Source: Saururus chinensis
Taxonomy: Eukaryota > Streptophyta > Magnoliopsida > Piperales > Saururaceae
DNA length: 64,000 nucleotides
Direction: 5' to 3'
Assembly (NCBI GenBank): GCA_035235625.1
Contig: CP141149.1
Span: 7,656,893 to 7,720,892, forward strand
The notes under the pieces were generated by a model. That model ran no database searches, had not been told where the DNA came from, and saw only the letters and a program-made list of their open reading frames with translations. Below are positions 11,435 through 22,143 of this stretch, one piece after another; position 1 is the first letter of the stretch, and each line of letters opens with the position of its first letter. A program made the position numbers and the translations under genes.

Positions 11435-12440
11435 CTATTGTTGGTCCACTTGGCCATGAAAAGTTGACCTCGATACCATGCGTGTTGGTCCCTTCTTTCT
11501 GATCAAAGCTTCTTTCATAGTAGAATCTTGCTGGTCAAGCATTTCACGTATGGGATCTAAATTGTTACCAACAATGGGTCTCCAATCATCACAAATTGGG
11601 CGAACACTATCTACCTTTGAAATGTTGAAAGTGTGACATTTCAAGCATGAGACTGACCGCTTGTCTAATTCAGCATTTTGAGGAGAGGAACCACCATCAC
11701 ATTCGATGTCTACATGAACAGGGAAATTAAAACCTAGGGAGATTTTAATGCATATCCTTGCATATGTCAGTCTTGATCTATGCAATATAGGGGGGATCTC
11801 TAATGAAGGAGAACACCTAATAGACTTGAAATTATCCCTAAGCTTTCCCTTTTGACCAGTATTGAATTTGGAGATGAGGCTCTCACACAGATAGGAACCA
11901 TCTTAATGACGAACCCACTGTCGACCTCCAACCATCCAAATGGTTGAGTTAAGCACATGTTCACAATCTTGTTCATTTTGAGAATTTGAAGAGTAAAAAG
12001 CATTTAGCTACATAATGAATCTGGTAAAAAAGTTTCCATAGCTTGACAATGCAGTCTTCAACAAGACAAAATATGGCCTTTTGGGAAGAACATAGCCGAC
12101 AAGTGAATTTTGCACCATAAAACGTCTCTTTCCAAAAGATCACTAGGGATTTCGATAGAGGGCTTAAAGATCGCTAGGGATTTTGATGGAGGACTTGGAG
12201 AGTAATTCAGGAAATGGGAGAGAGAGAGAGGAGGAGGAAGAGGAATTGGAAGCAGAAGGAAAAAGATTTCTCAAATTCAAGCCAAAAGAAGAGGCCACTA
12301 TGGCTTCCATGGCCTAGTGGAGGAGTCTGACGAGGGTAACACTTCCTCTCAACCAGTATTAGCTTCAATCTTCTTAATGGGCAATTATTATGGAAAATGT
12401 TGCAAGGCCGATTATTCACAGATAAGAAGTATTGTGACTC
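11435..12440 (-). pseudogene. LINE ORF1-like remnant (DUF4283 type)
   Basis: Two minus-strand open pieces (12003-11800 and 11785-11435) read like the plant DUF4283 domain found in LINE ORF1 proteins: a hydrophobic VPICVR segment, GIISSLLG, then a TYARICIKISL strand followed by FPVHVDIE, and downstream a decayed zinc-knuckle region around VSCLKCHTF in which the later His/Cys ligands are not in register. A stop separates the two pieces. The upstream part (12443-12207) is open but not recognisable; it may be the ORF1 N-terminus. ORF2 is absent. The family assignment is by remembered motif shape, not by search. Confidence 0.45.
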
Positions 12441-12699
12441 CAAAACACCATGTTGAAAACAAGTAATTGCAATTGACCCTTTTGTTGTTATGATCTACAG
12501 TTGATGTCAACTTCGGATCATTTAAATTTTCATAAGCCAGTTTTTACAAATTCGAATGACTCTTTTGGTTGAATGTCATCAACTGGAAAATTCTCCTATA
12601 TGTTGACATGATACTTCATTAGACGCCATCATCCTTCTATACCTTTTTTAAATTAATTAGGCATAAGTTTCATGTAAGTAGATACTCTCGTTATGCTTG

Positions 12700-12960
12700 G
12701 TTAGCCCTCAACAATGGACTGCTCACTCTAGACAATGTATGTAGGCGTGGTTTTGAATTGGCAAAGTAACGTGGGATTCATTGGCATGCTGTGAAATCAA
12801 GAGATCACATAATTTCCCAATCCTCTTTGTGCAAGATGGACTGGAAACACATTTTGTTCAACTGTCATATTGTTCACATCGTACTTGACCTCGAGTGGGA
12901 GATGCCGTGGTTACTTGATTTTTTTATGCCCCAAGTTTTTCAAAATATTTTCCTTGATAA
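12700..12960 (+). pseudogene. LINE reverse-transcriptase zinc-binding (zf-RVT) remnant
   Basis: On + the translation gives LTLDNVCRRGFELAK then a stop, and a little further CKMDWKHILFNCHIVH, matching the shape of the zf-RVT domain that closes plant LINE ORF2 (LT..NL..RG.., then H.LF.C). Frames shift between the two. It is opposite in strand to the ORF1-like remnant next door, so the two are separate insertions or have been inverted. 12960-13497 shows nothing further. Confidence 0.4.
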
Positions 12961-13754
12961 ATCATGTCGCAAAAAAATGGAAAACAACGGAAATTTTGTT
13001 AAACCGCATCAAATTATGAAAGTAAACCAACCCAATATGCAACCAGTTGTCCACAATTCCAAGTGTCACACCATGAACTAGATAATAATTTCAAATAGAA
13101 ATATACATATCAAAGAATGCTTATCCATCACATACATGTCACACAATCCTCATTTCATCTATTAATCATGATATAAAATATCTCTTATGTATATTTTATA
13201 TTAAGCTTAAATTGAGAATCTACTTCTACTTCTGGAGATCTACAATGTCCTTCATTTTGAGCTCTTGTCTTGCAGCACTCTCTGCAATACAAAACAAGAT
13301 ATCTTTCAGATACAAGTGCTCAATATATCAAATATACCCAGCAAAATAAGATAACAATATGTAGACACACCCACACATACTCAAGTGAAAAAAAATCAAA
13401 ATTTTAAATTGAAGAACATCTGGTTCACGACTAGCCTAATTTAATAATGCGAAGGAAGACCAAGAGGACTAGGACGAGGAGGAGAAGATGATGATGATGT
13501 CACACCCGAGATTTTTTATATACTTACTTTAATTTTACTAAATTTTTTTTCAAAATACTGATGTAAATCAGAGGAAAGCACATAATTCAAAACATGTAAA
13601 AAAGATTTATATAAATTAATCCATCGTCCAACGAAACCAACATTTTCAGGTGTGACGAAAAACGAAAACATAAAAGTGAAACATGGCATAGCTGTGGTCT
13701 TTAAAAACAAATACATCCCAGGCCTCTCTATGTACAAGTTCTTCAATAGTCTGA

Positions 13755-13755
<1 letters not shown>

Positions 13756-13847
<92 letters not shown>
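13756..13847. repeat. (TA)46 microsatellite
   Basis: 92 bases of uninterrupted TA dinucleotide inside LTR fragment F1. It is absent at the matching place of F2, so it expanded after the two copies separated. The open frames of poly Tyr-Ile through it are artefacts of the repeat. Confidence 0.95.
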
Positions 13848-13849
<2 letters not shown>

Positions 13850-14189
13850 AGTCTAGAAGAATAACACATTTAACTCTCACCTTACTTAATACATGAGATC
13901 TTGGCACAAAAACAGCATAGCTTCACTATGAGTCCACCTGACACTGAGGTCAAGGAAGAATGTTCCACCATGGGGAACAAAGTTCAATCCAAAAAGCTCT
14001 CTGTCGACCTACAAAAGCCTCTAGACCAAGGGGCAAAAAAATAATAAAAATGAGTATTTCATACCCAGTAAGGGAAACAAATCAATGAACTTTAAAAGTT
14101 CATACATAGATACGTTAACGTAAACCATATATGAAGCAAGAAATATATTAAACATAAATAGGGTCTCACACACAAACCATAGTACTAAC

Positions 14190-14770
14190 AGAACTTACAC
14201 TTAATCTCATGACATACTTTTACACTTACACTCTAAATCAGAGTCTTACCAACTTATTCGTATAATTGTACGCTTACACATACAACGTACACTTACTTGT
14301 ACAAACTTACTTGTACGACCATACTCGTACAATCCTACTCTTACCGTCTTCCTTAAAAGCCCACATTTACACTTACTTAAAATCCGATACATATAAGTTA
14401 CTTTTACTTTCATATACATACTATCGACAATTGAAGCTCATTACAATTAGTAAGCTCCAGCGTAAAAAAAAATGACATTGGGGCATCACCTTAACCTCCA
14501 AGGTGCAACTAGACGCGATGGACTTTTCCAAAAGCAAGGCACACCCATGCTCATGGGGCACAAGATCAAACATGCAAGAGCAGGTCTAGGATACTACTTA
14601 CCTAAACATGTAAATGCCCATTCTATGGGGCCATATAGTGCCAACTAAGGGCGGAAATCATATAGTGCCACTCTTGGACAAGAGTCTTATAGTGTCATTC
14701 TTAGGCAGAACATATAATGTTATTTATAGGCTGAAAGACATATAATGCCCACAAAAGGGCAAAAACTTAC
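14190..14770. repeat. Degenerate short arrays inside LTR F1
   Basis: 14190-14420 is rich in imperfect CTTACNNNTAC-type hexamer repeats. 14632-14765 holds five copies of a ~27-bp unit starting CATATARTG at 14632, 14659, 14686, 14711 and 14739. Both arrays have counterparts in F2 on the other strand (58880-59130 and 58440-58640), so they belong to the LTR family. Confidence 0.6.
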
Positions 14771-17700
14771 AACACTCTTAATAGAACCTCAAACGTTTAG
14801 GCCAAAATATAACACAAAGACTGAAAGTTGTAGGATAGCACCATGGCTAGACATGGAAGAAGGCTCAACCAATTACTTATCGATTGGCTCAAACATGAAG
14901 CTTAATCCATCGAAACCCTCAGTCTCAACTCACAACATTATTGAATTAAGGCTACTTACAATTCAAGTTCACATGTATTATGCAATTTATGCATGCATAA
15001 TTATGCTTAGAAGTACTTCCATCCTTCATTCTTCAGCCAACCCAAGCTAGAACCACGCTCGTTCTAATGCTCAAATGAAACCCTTTAATACTAAATCCAA
15101 TCATCAAGCCCTTACTGATTCCTTACTCATTGTTCTTCTGTTACAATTCATATTACATACATTATGTGTGTACAATTATGTTGTCGCCTCTTACTAACTC
15201 ACAATCCCCCAAAGATGCTCTGAACTTTAAGTTTTCTAAATTCCTGCTTCCCCTAAGTCTCCTACTCGTTGCTCCAATGTACCATTTGACTCAATCTAAA
15301 CTAATCCTCCAATCTCATCAAGTCCAACCTTCATTAGTCAACCTTACATCTTCTAACACCCCACACTATTGCAATTTTTTGAATTAGAGTCTATGAAACA
15401 CCTCTTCAACAAACTTACAATCAAATGCACATACTAGTACCCATCGACCACACAAAGATCTATTACATGCTCTAATCACATACATATAATTCATCAACCA
15501 CTTACTATCAAACCCTTAGTCTTCACTAACACATGCATATTTCATATATATAAAACATGCTTATTTAACCAGCATTTATCATGCAAAGCAGTAAGTTACA
15601 ACAAACTCCTAACATGCTACTACACAATCAAAGCATGCTATCATGAAATTATGAATTTAAGATCCCCTACCTCCTAATCTATTTGAGTTTAATAGCAAGC
15701 ACATGACTGTGGCGACATCAATGGTAGAGTTGGCAACCAAAAGTATCACACTAAGAGAGCAAATGTATAGAGGATTTTTAGAGATGTTTGAATTAATCTC
15801 AGCAAGGTTGAGCTAATTTTTCTCAAACTAGTTGATTTAGCAAAATAGGACGGCCAGGCATAAGATCGAGCCACTAGAAATGACAAATGTGACCACATAA
15901 TTGGGGGGGGGGACTAATTGGAGGTTGGCCAATGGTTAAAACACTTTGTTGGCCACAAGACACTAAAATTGGCTACTAACCACACCCAGTGGTAGCAATT
16001 TTTGCGTTATCAAAGTCTCACAAAAGGGCAAAGGGCTTGGTTCCATACCTCAGGACATAGGAGGGATGGAGAAGGGCATTAGCTGCTATATTGACTAGTG
16101 GTGTTGTTAGTCAATCATCAAATTCCACAAGGGTGGTGCCCTTAACTTAACTACATATGCGACCACAAGTGCGCGTGACAAAAGGGTAGCCAAAGAGGTA
16201 GGTTGTCGATGTGTCCCGATGTGACTCGGGCCGAGCATAGCAGGATCTAGCAACTCTTGCGCAAGATCGGCTATCGAACAACATATACACTCACCATCAT
16301 GGCCAAACCCAAATGAGGGTGGTCTTTTAGGGGGTTGAGGTGGTCGGTCATGAAGGAGGTGGGGTTCGTTAGTGGCAATTTTTCAAACAAAAGTTGAGGC
16401 ACTAAGGCTTGGAGTAGGTGGCTGACAAAGGCAGCGACATTTCCAATTGCCACCTATAACCAATCAATTGTACGGGCGATTGTGCATCAAGCACAACTTA
16501 AGGCAGAGAATCAGGGCATGGTAGCAGCTCAGCTTCGCTGGCCTGAAGCCAGTGGCCAATAATGCTACTTTCCCTTGGAAGGACTGGGATTCGGGGATTC
16601 TTTTTCGTAGGTTCCAGGTCACGTGTTAGGGAAAGTGGGGGTCCAGAGGTGGATGTGGGCTAGTAGTGCTGGCCCTTGCCATCATTAGGCCGGAGTAGAG
16701 CCCACGTCGGTCAGACGTGTGGTCTAAGTCTACGCAATGTCAGGCTGGCTAGGTTGGCCCTGCGACGGAGCGAGGACCTTGTCGATGGTCAGAGACGTAC
16801 CCCGAAGCTTGGGGCATCTTGTTTGGGTTGAAGGCATGCAGGAGAGGCTAGGAGAGGTGGCCCCTTATGATCGTTAGGTCAAGCTGGCATCATGGCTATT
16901 TATCGGCTGATGTCGGTGGTGACAAAAAAGCTAGTTAGAAGAAATGGACTCACTTTAGCTGGGATGACAATATGTTGAGCTAGAGCGGCAGCTATCACCG
17001 GGCCATGACATACCCCGAAGCTTGGAGCATCTTGTTTGGGCAGATGGCGTGCAGGTAGGGGTGGCAAATTGGCCCTGAGCCCTTTTGACCAGCCTGGCCT
17101 GATCCAGTATAAACAGATACAAACGGGCTGTTATCAGTATCTCATAAAATAAATTGGGCTTGGGCTCCACGGGGGCCCGATAAGTCCCACTTTTTATTTC
17201 TCTTCTCGCCTCCCAAACCCAAATCCACCTCCTTTGGCCGCCAGAGTTCCTCACATTCGTTGTTTGGTGCTCTGCTCCCAAATCCTTCATTCCTCTCCGG
17301 TGGACAGCTTCTTTGGGCATAAACTATTAGCTCATGGATGGTCATGGCTTCCCAGTTACAAGGCGAACGAAGACCCATTCCTCTTCATCTCTTCTGGCTG
17401 CACGTCTAGGGCATCCTCTACATTCAGCCCTCACTCGCCATCATTTTCGAGAACACTCAACAACAAGGTCTACTTGGAGCTCTACTGCCTAGAGTACTCC
17501 AATTTGGGAATCCCAGAGAAAGGGAGGGTTCAAATTTCTACTGGGAGCTCTACTGCCTAAAGCACGACATTCAGCCGATGGCCTCATGATTAGGTAATTT
17601 TTTCCTACTTTTTTAGTGAAATTGTGTGGAGGTTTTCTGTGACTTTAGATGCTTTTGATTGTATTGTGCTTTTTTTTTATTTGAAGAGTTTTGGTTTAGA

Positions 17701-18108
17701 GGGAGGTGATCGTACTTTGAGCTCATATTTGTGTTTCACCAACTAAAAAGGGGAGATTGTGCATAGGAGGATTTTGTAATGCATTGAAAGGAAAGAGAAA
17801 AAGGAGCCACTTTTTTCTATCTATTTCCACCTGAGCTGATCGAAGCAGCTGCTCTTTTTTGCAATCTTACCATTTTGAATCCCTCAGCATGGAAATGGCA
17901 TTCCCCTCTTCAGTTATTCTCAATCTCATTCATTTCTAGGAATATGATGCTTTGAAACTTACCTCTCTTTTGTTTTCTTCCTATTATCTTGACTTCATTG
18001 TTTGTGATCTGCACATTATGTGAATATTTTCTTTTTTGCTTGTAAGAGCTACTATTGTTTAAGTGCTTTATTATTATTTTTTCCTGGTTCATTTTTTTTT
18101 GTTTTCAG

Positions 18109-18158
18109 AGATATTGGCCAAGGAGCAAGCTTCTGTGAAGGTTGATCTCAAAGTGGCG
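18109..18158 (+). pseudogene. Exon-like piece, possibly captured from a host gene
   Basis: Fifty bases bounded by TTTTCAG and GTAAAA read ILAKEQASVKVDLKVA in one frame. The context resembles a spliced gene: a CT-rich leader-like zone with ATG at 17577-17600 ending before GTAATTTTTTCC, long T-rich introns, then this piece. I do not recognise the protein. It lies inside the hAT-like segment, so gene capture is a reasonable inference. Confidence 0.3.
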
Positions 18159-18944
18159 GTAAAAATTGGATTCTTTGATGTCCTTATTGTGTTTTCCATT
18201 TTTCTGCTCTGTATTCAATGTCTATCAAATTTTTTCTCCCTTGTTGAATTGGTTTTTTTTGTGCAAATATTAAGAACTAGATTACGGATAAAATTTAGCC
18301 TACAGGTCTCTTTTGTTTGTCATCTTAAATTCGTATGGGTTAATCTGTCAAAGTTCGTTATTATAAATGCATGTATGTTTTTCTCTTTATCCTACTGAAT
18401 TGTGCGTTTATAGTTTGTGTCCATTGGATGTCATACTTATTTTTTGTGATTATCATGTGCTATTAGTAACTTCTATATCTGACTTTATAAGTTTTGTATG
18501 TCCTAGATGTGCTAGTTGGATAGGAGATGGTTGGAATTAGTTGCCATTGATATTTGTATGGCTTCTCTTTAATTTTTAGGTTTTCGTTTATCACTGAGTC
18601 TCAATTCTTATTTGTATTTCATACCATAAACTGCTTGATGACTACAATTGCCCATGAGTAGCAAGAAGGGCTTCTACGTATATTTTCATGGTATGGAAAT
18701 GCATGATAGCCAATCAAAGGGTCTCTGAAGGACTTTGGTGATCAGAGTTGTGTATCTTTGTTATTTTGTGAGGGCGAAACAATGATATAGAAACTTATAG
18801 TTGAATCTTATGGTGTAATATTTTGTAAACTAATAAGGTCAAGATTATGGTATTTAATTCTAAAATATACCCTTAATTATTAAATAATTATGAAATTATT
18901 TATAACTTTTAGCTATGCACAAATAAACTCAGACTTTGTAGTGG

Positions 18945-19460
18945 TGCAAGATTAGTGAAACAGTTGCAAGAGCTAGAGAAGCGAGTTGGGAATAGTTGAA
19001 AGATCTTGAACTTTCATAAGACAATTTAATTTTTGGTACTTTAATGGTATGAACTTCCAACTTATATTACACTTTATTTCTGCTTCACTTAATGATGTTT
19101 ACTGCTTAGAATGAAATATGGCTTGTCTTGGGAATGCTTTTGGCATTATAATATTAATAAATAATTGGGTACTTGTCACAATCTAGATTATTTGATTTTA
19201 GGACTCCCAAGTTAAGTGTCAAGGTTATCATACATACCCCATTTTCACTTCTTTGCAGAGATCATGACGTCAATAGTAGGATTTGTATTAATGTAGGATT
19301 TATGATTTTCTCTTAGTCATTTCTCCTGAATTAGCATTGACCTTTCTCCTTTCCTTTGATCAGATTGAGAAACTACTAGGGAAGACAGAACTTTGACGAG
19401 TTAATGTCTACTGCTGCAGAGGAGAGGGAGATGGGAGGAGATGGTGAGGAACATAGCTGA
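18945..19460 (+). pseudogene. Further exon-like pieces and a terminal stop, unidentified
   Basis: 18955-18995 reads LVKQLQELEKRVGNS then stop, a short coiled-coil-like segment. 19379-19460, after TAG/CAG acceptor-like sites, reads NFDELMSTAAEEREMGGDGE... and stops at TGA 19458-19460; an AT-rich 3'-UTR-like stretch follows to about 19700. The acidic, small-residue tail looks like a genuine C-terminus, but the exons cannot be joined with certainty and the source gene is unknown. Confidence 0.25.
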
Positions 19461-20977
19461 AGGAATATAATCAAGTTTTGGGTTTTTTTGAATTATACTT
19501 TTTATGTGCTTCCCCATTGGCTATCCGCAGTCCATGATTATTAATTGTGGATGTTGAAAGCTTTGAAACAAGATTTGATCAAAAGGCAGTGTAGCTATTG
19601 AAGTAGAGGAGAGCCATGTTGGTCAGAGAATGGGAAGTTTGTATGTAATTTCAAAATTGTGCTTATGCCTAGAGAAGAATGAGCTATAATAGATCAAAAG
19701 CAAATAAATTACATTATGTACAAAATATTTTCATTGTTATCAAGACAGTGCAATCACATGGCTTAAAAGAATACACACTCACGTGGCAATGACGAATGGA
19801 TAATAAGCAAATTATTTCAATCTATGTCAACTCTATTTTGGTATAAACCGTCAACCGATCAAAGGTAACTCTTTTTTGGGATGCCAACTTAGCTTTCAAT
19901 TTCACTCTTCTAATTCAGAATTTAGCTTTTAAAGTATTTTTTTTCATCCTTAAGCATGGAATGCCATATCGATACAAATGATAGTATCAATGACTAGAGA
20001 TATGGGTGCGCGTCTATGATATGCTTGGTATGCACCGAAATAGGAATAAACACTTTAATAAACATAAAAATATTATAATTAATAATATATTATTATAATA
20101 TTTCTTTTAAAGCATAATAAGACCGTAAAATACTGTATCAACTAATATGGGTCATAATTTTATGTTTAAATAAATGCATAGTTGTGGAGCACTATATGTA
20201 AAAATAATAATTATGTAAATTATATGGACCTACCCATATTGATTTCATATAACTTTAAAAATATTATTTTTAATATAACAAAAACTTTAACTTTCAAAGA
20301 AGTTGGGTTTGAATTATTTTTTTTAAAGAAAAAAAATTAATTTTTTTTATAAAGTTAAATAAAAAATTATTTTTAATACTATGTCGATATGTATCAGTCA
20401 TATTGATACAGTACAATATAAGCTTTTGGTAACAATAAAAAATTTATTGATATATATCGGTCTATACGGTCTTGCATGTCTTTAAGTGTGTTTTAAGTAT
20501 TACATAGCATCTAAATCACCTTTGACCTTGTAACAATCAAAATTACGCCATTCATTGACTTGTAGCATTTTGATTCGTAGGAGCCAATTAAAAAAATATG
20601 AAACAATAACTACATTAGGCAAGGGAAATTGAAACCCCTTTAGAAAATGCATTAAGTAGGCCTAATCCATTGAGATGGTTTCATATCTAAATAGGATTTA
20701 AAATTTTATATTTATCTTTTATTTAGAAAATAATAAAAAAGTAATTTTCAATGAATATTTGACCCCAATAATCAAATTTTACGGTATATTCAAGTTACAT
20801 CTTATTCTGAGGCCAAAAATTACTCTTTTTGAGTTGAATGTACTTATAGCCCATTAAGAGCCCGTGACTGGTTCATGACCATTTGCCTTTACATGGGTTC
20901 TGAGTAGTCGGGCTTAATAGGCTCTGGCCCTAAATAAACGGGCTCAGGAGGGCCTGAGCCCGACCCGATTACCTCTA

Positions 20978-21125
20978 TATGTTATTTGCAATGTATAGAT
21001 GTATATGTTGCACATAGTATACATCTATATGTCGCAAATAACCAATAGTTATTTGAGGTGTATAGGTTTATCTGTTGCAAATAACCATATTATTTGTGAT
21101 GTGCAAACCTATACATTATATACAA
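20978..21125. repeat. Two adjoining imperfect hairpins
   Basis: Arm GTTATTTGCAATGTATAGAT (from 20981) pairs with its complement at 21018-21043 with three mismatches over about 25 bases. A second, weaker palindrome with the same GTTATTTG/CAAATAAC ends follows at 21048-21120. They may be remnants of a foldback element. Confidence 0.5.
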
Positions 21126-21164
21126 TTATAAATTATATAATTATATTTTATTTAATAAATTGAA

Positions 21165-21700
21165 TCGAAATCCGACAGCACATATAGCTTGGACTTACGC
21201 TGACATGTGGAAGCCCATTCTCACACAAATGGGATTGAAGATGTTATTTTTTTTAAATCCAACAATGCATAGAGCCTGGCTAAGCAGTTAGCTCAGTCTA
21301 ACACAAACATGAATAAAGAAATTATTTAATTTTTTTAGATCTGACGGCGTAAGGGCATGCGACCTACCTTCCCCCTGAGTTATCATTGCCATCAAATCAA
21401 AATTTGACAGCCCACAATGCCAAAGCATATGCACATGGGACTAGAAAATTAATTTAATTTTTTTAAAATCCAACTTCCCACTAAGCCGGGGCGTGAGCCT
21501 TGATTCGCACAGACATGACTAATGAAATTAATTCAATTTATTGGATATCCAATGGTGGAAGGGGGCATAAAACCTACCAGCCCTATGTGACTTATGTTTG
21601 TCGTTAGGTCGAAATCCGGCAACCCATAGAGTCGGGGCTCACGCTCACGCATGTTTTCTCAAGCTCACAGAAATGGGATTTAGGAAATTAATTTAAATAA
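21165..21700. repeat. Degenerate tandem array, units about 65-85 bp
   Basis: Units begin with AATCCGACR or AATCCAAC (near 21168, 21258, 21340, 21402, 21468, 21547, 21610) followed by a CATAGAGYCKGGGC-like part, ACACAAATGGGAT-like part and a TTAATTTAATTTTTT tail. Divergence is high and unit length varies. No similar array is seen elsewhere in the window. 21701-22143 is AT-rich then CT-rich with nothing further. Confidence 0.5.
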
Positions 21701-22143
21701 TTTTTCTATAATTATATATTATATATTTATATATTATATAAATATCACAAATAGTACCATATAAAATTTGGATTATATTTAAAAAATATAATATTTTCAA
21801 TGCTTTTGTATAAGCATTGCATATTTAAGGTGGCGAGGAAAATTTCACCCACACCTGAAATTTCGCCCTTGCCTGAAATATTTTGCAGATGAAAGTGCAG
21901 GCAAATTTTCTCTCGCTCAACCTTTCATTCCCACCCCACCCCTCCCTGCTTTTCGGTCATTCCCTTGTTCCCCCAGCCTCACAACTAGCTGTTAGCCAAA
22001 GGAGGAGGAGAGGAGAGGTGTCGGATCTGGCTCTACCTGCTAGAGTTTGGTGCCCCTTCCCCTCTACCACCCTCTCTCTCCCCTGTTTTACCCCCTCACC
22101 CTTGCTCCCCCTTCTTCCCTATTGCCAGCTGGAGAGGGGTTCC

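Larger units (their letters stand above)
13498..17055 (-). mobile_element. F1: truncated large LTR (Ty3/gypsy-like family F)
   Basis: Starts TGTCACACCCGAG and matches, along its whole length and in reverse orientation, the solo LTR F2 at 55039-59754: for example TTTAAAAACAAATACATCCC here against its complement near 59550, and shared stretches near 13900-14100, 15560-15660, 15800-16000 and 16300-16900. The strand is assigned from F2, whose TGTAATGTCCC edge is typical for a gypsy LTR start. The far edge is missing; the hAT-like segment begins at 17056. It carries no coding capacity. Internal arrays are listed separately. It is about 3.6 kb of an expected 4.7 kb. Confidence 0.7.
17056..20977. 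mobile_element. hAT-like segment with subterminal GGGCTC repeats
   Basis: Left end TAGGGGTGGCAAATTGGCCC, right end on the other strand TAGAGGTAATCGGGTCGGGC; both are followed by GGGCTCAGG/CCTGAGCCC-type words. AGGGGTGGCAAA is a common terminus of plant hAT transposons. It interrupts LTR F1 right after a GTGCAGG. An 8-bp target duplication is not found, so the borders are provisional. No transposase is present; the inside holds gene-like exon pieces (separate entries), so it would be non-autonomous. Confidence 0.4.

Noticed and set aside
13516-13869. Frames of alternating Tyr-Ile
   Set aside because: Produced by the (TA)46 repeat.
17048-20985. 8-bp target duplication for the hAT-like segment
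   Set aside because: CGTGCAGG on the left and TATGTTAT on the right do not match; borders therefore left provisional.
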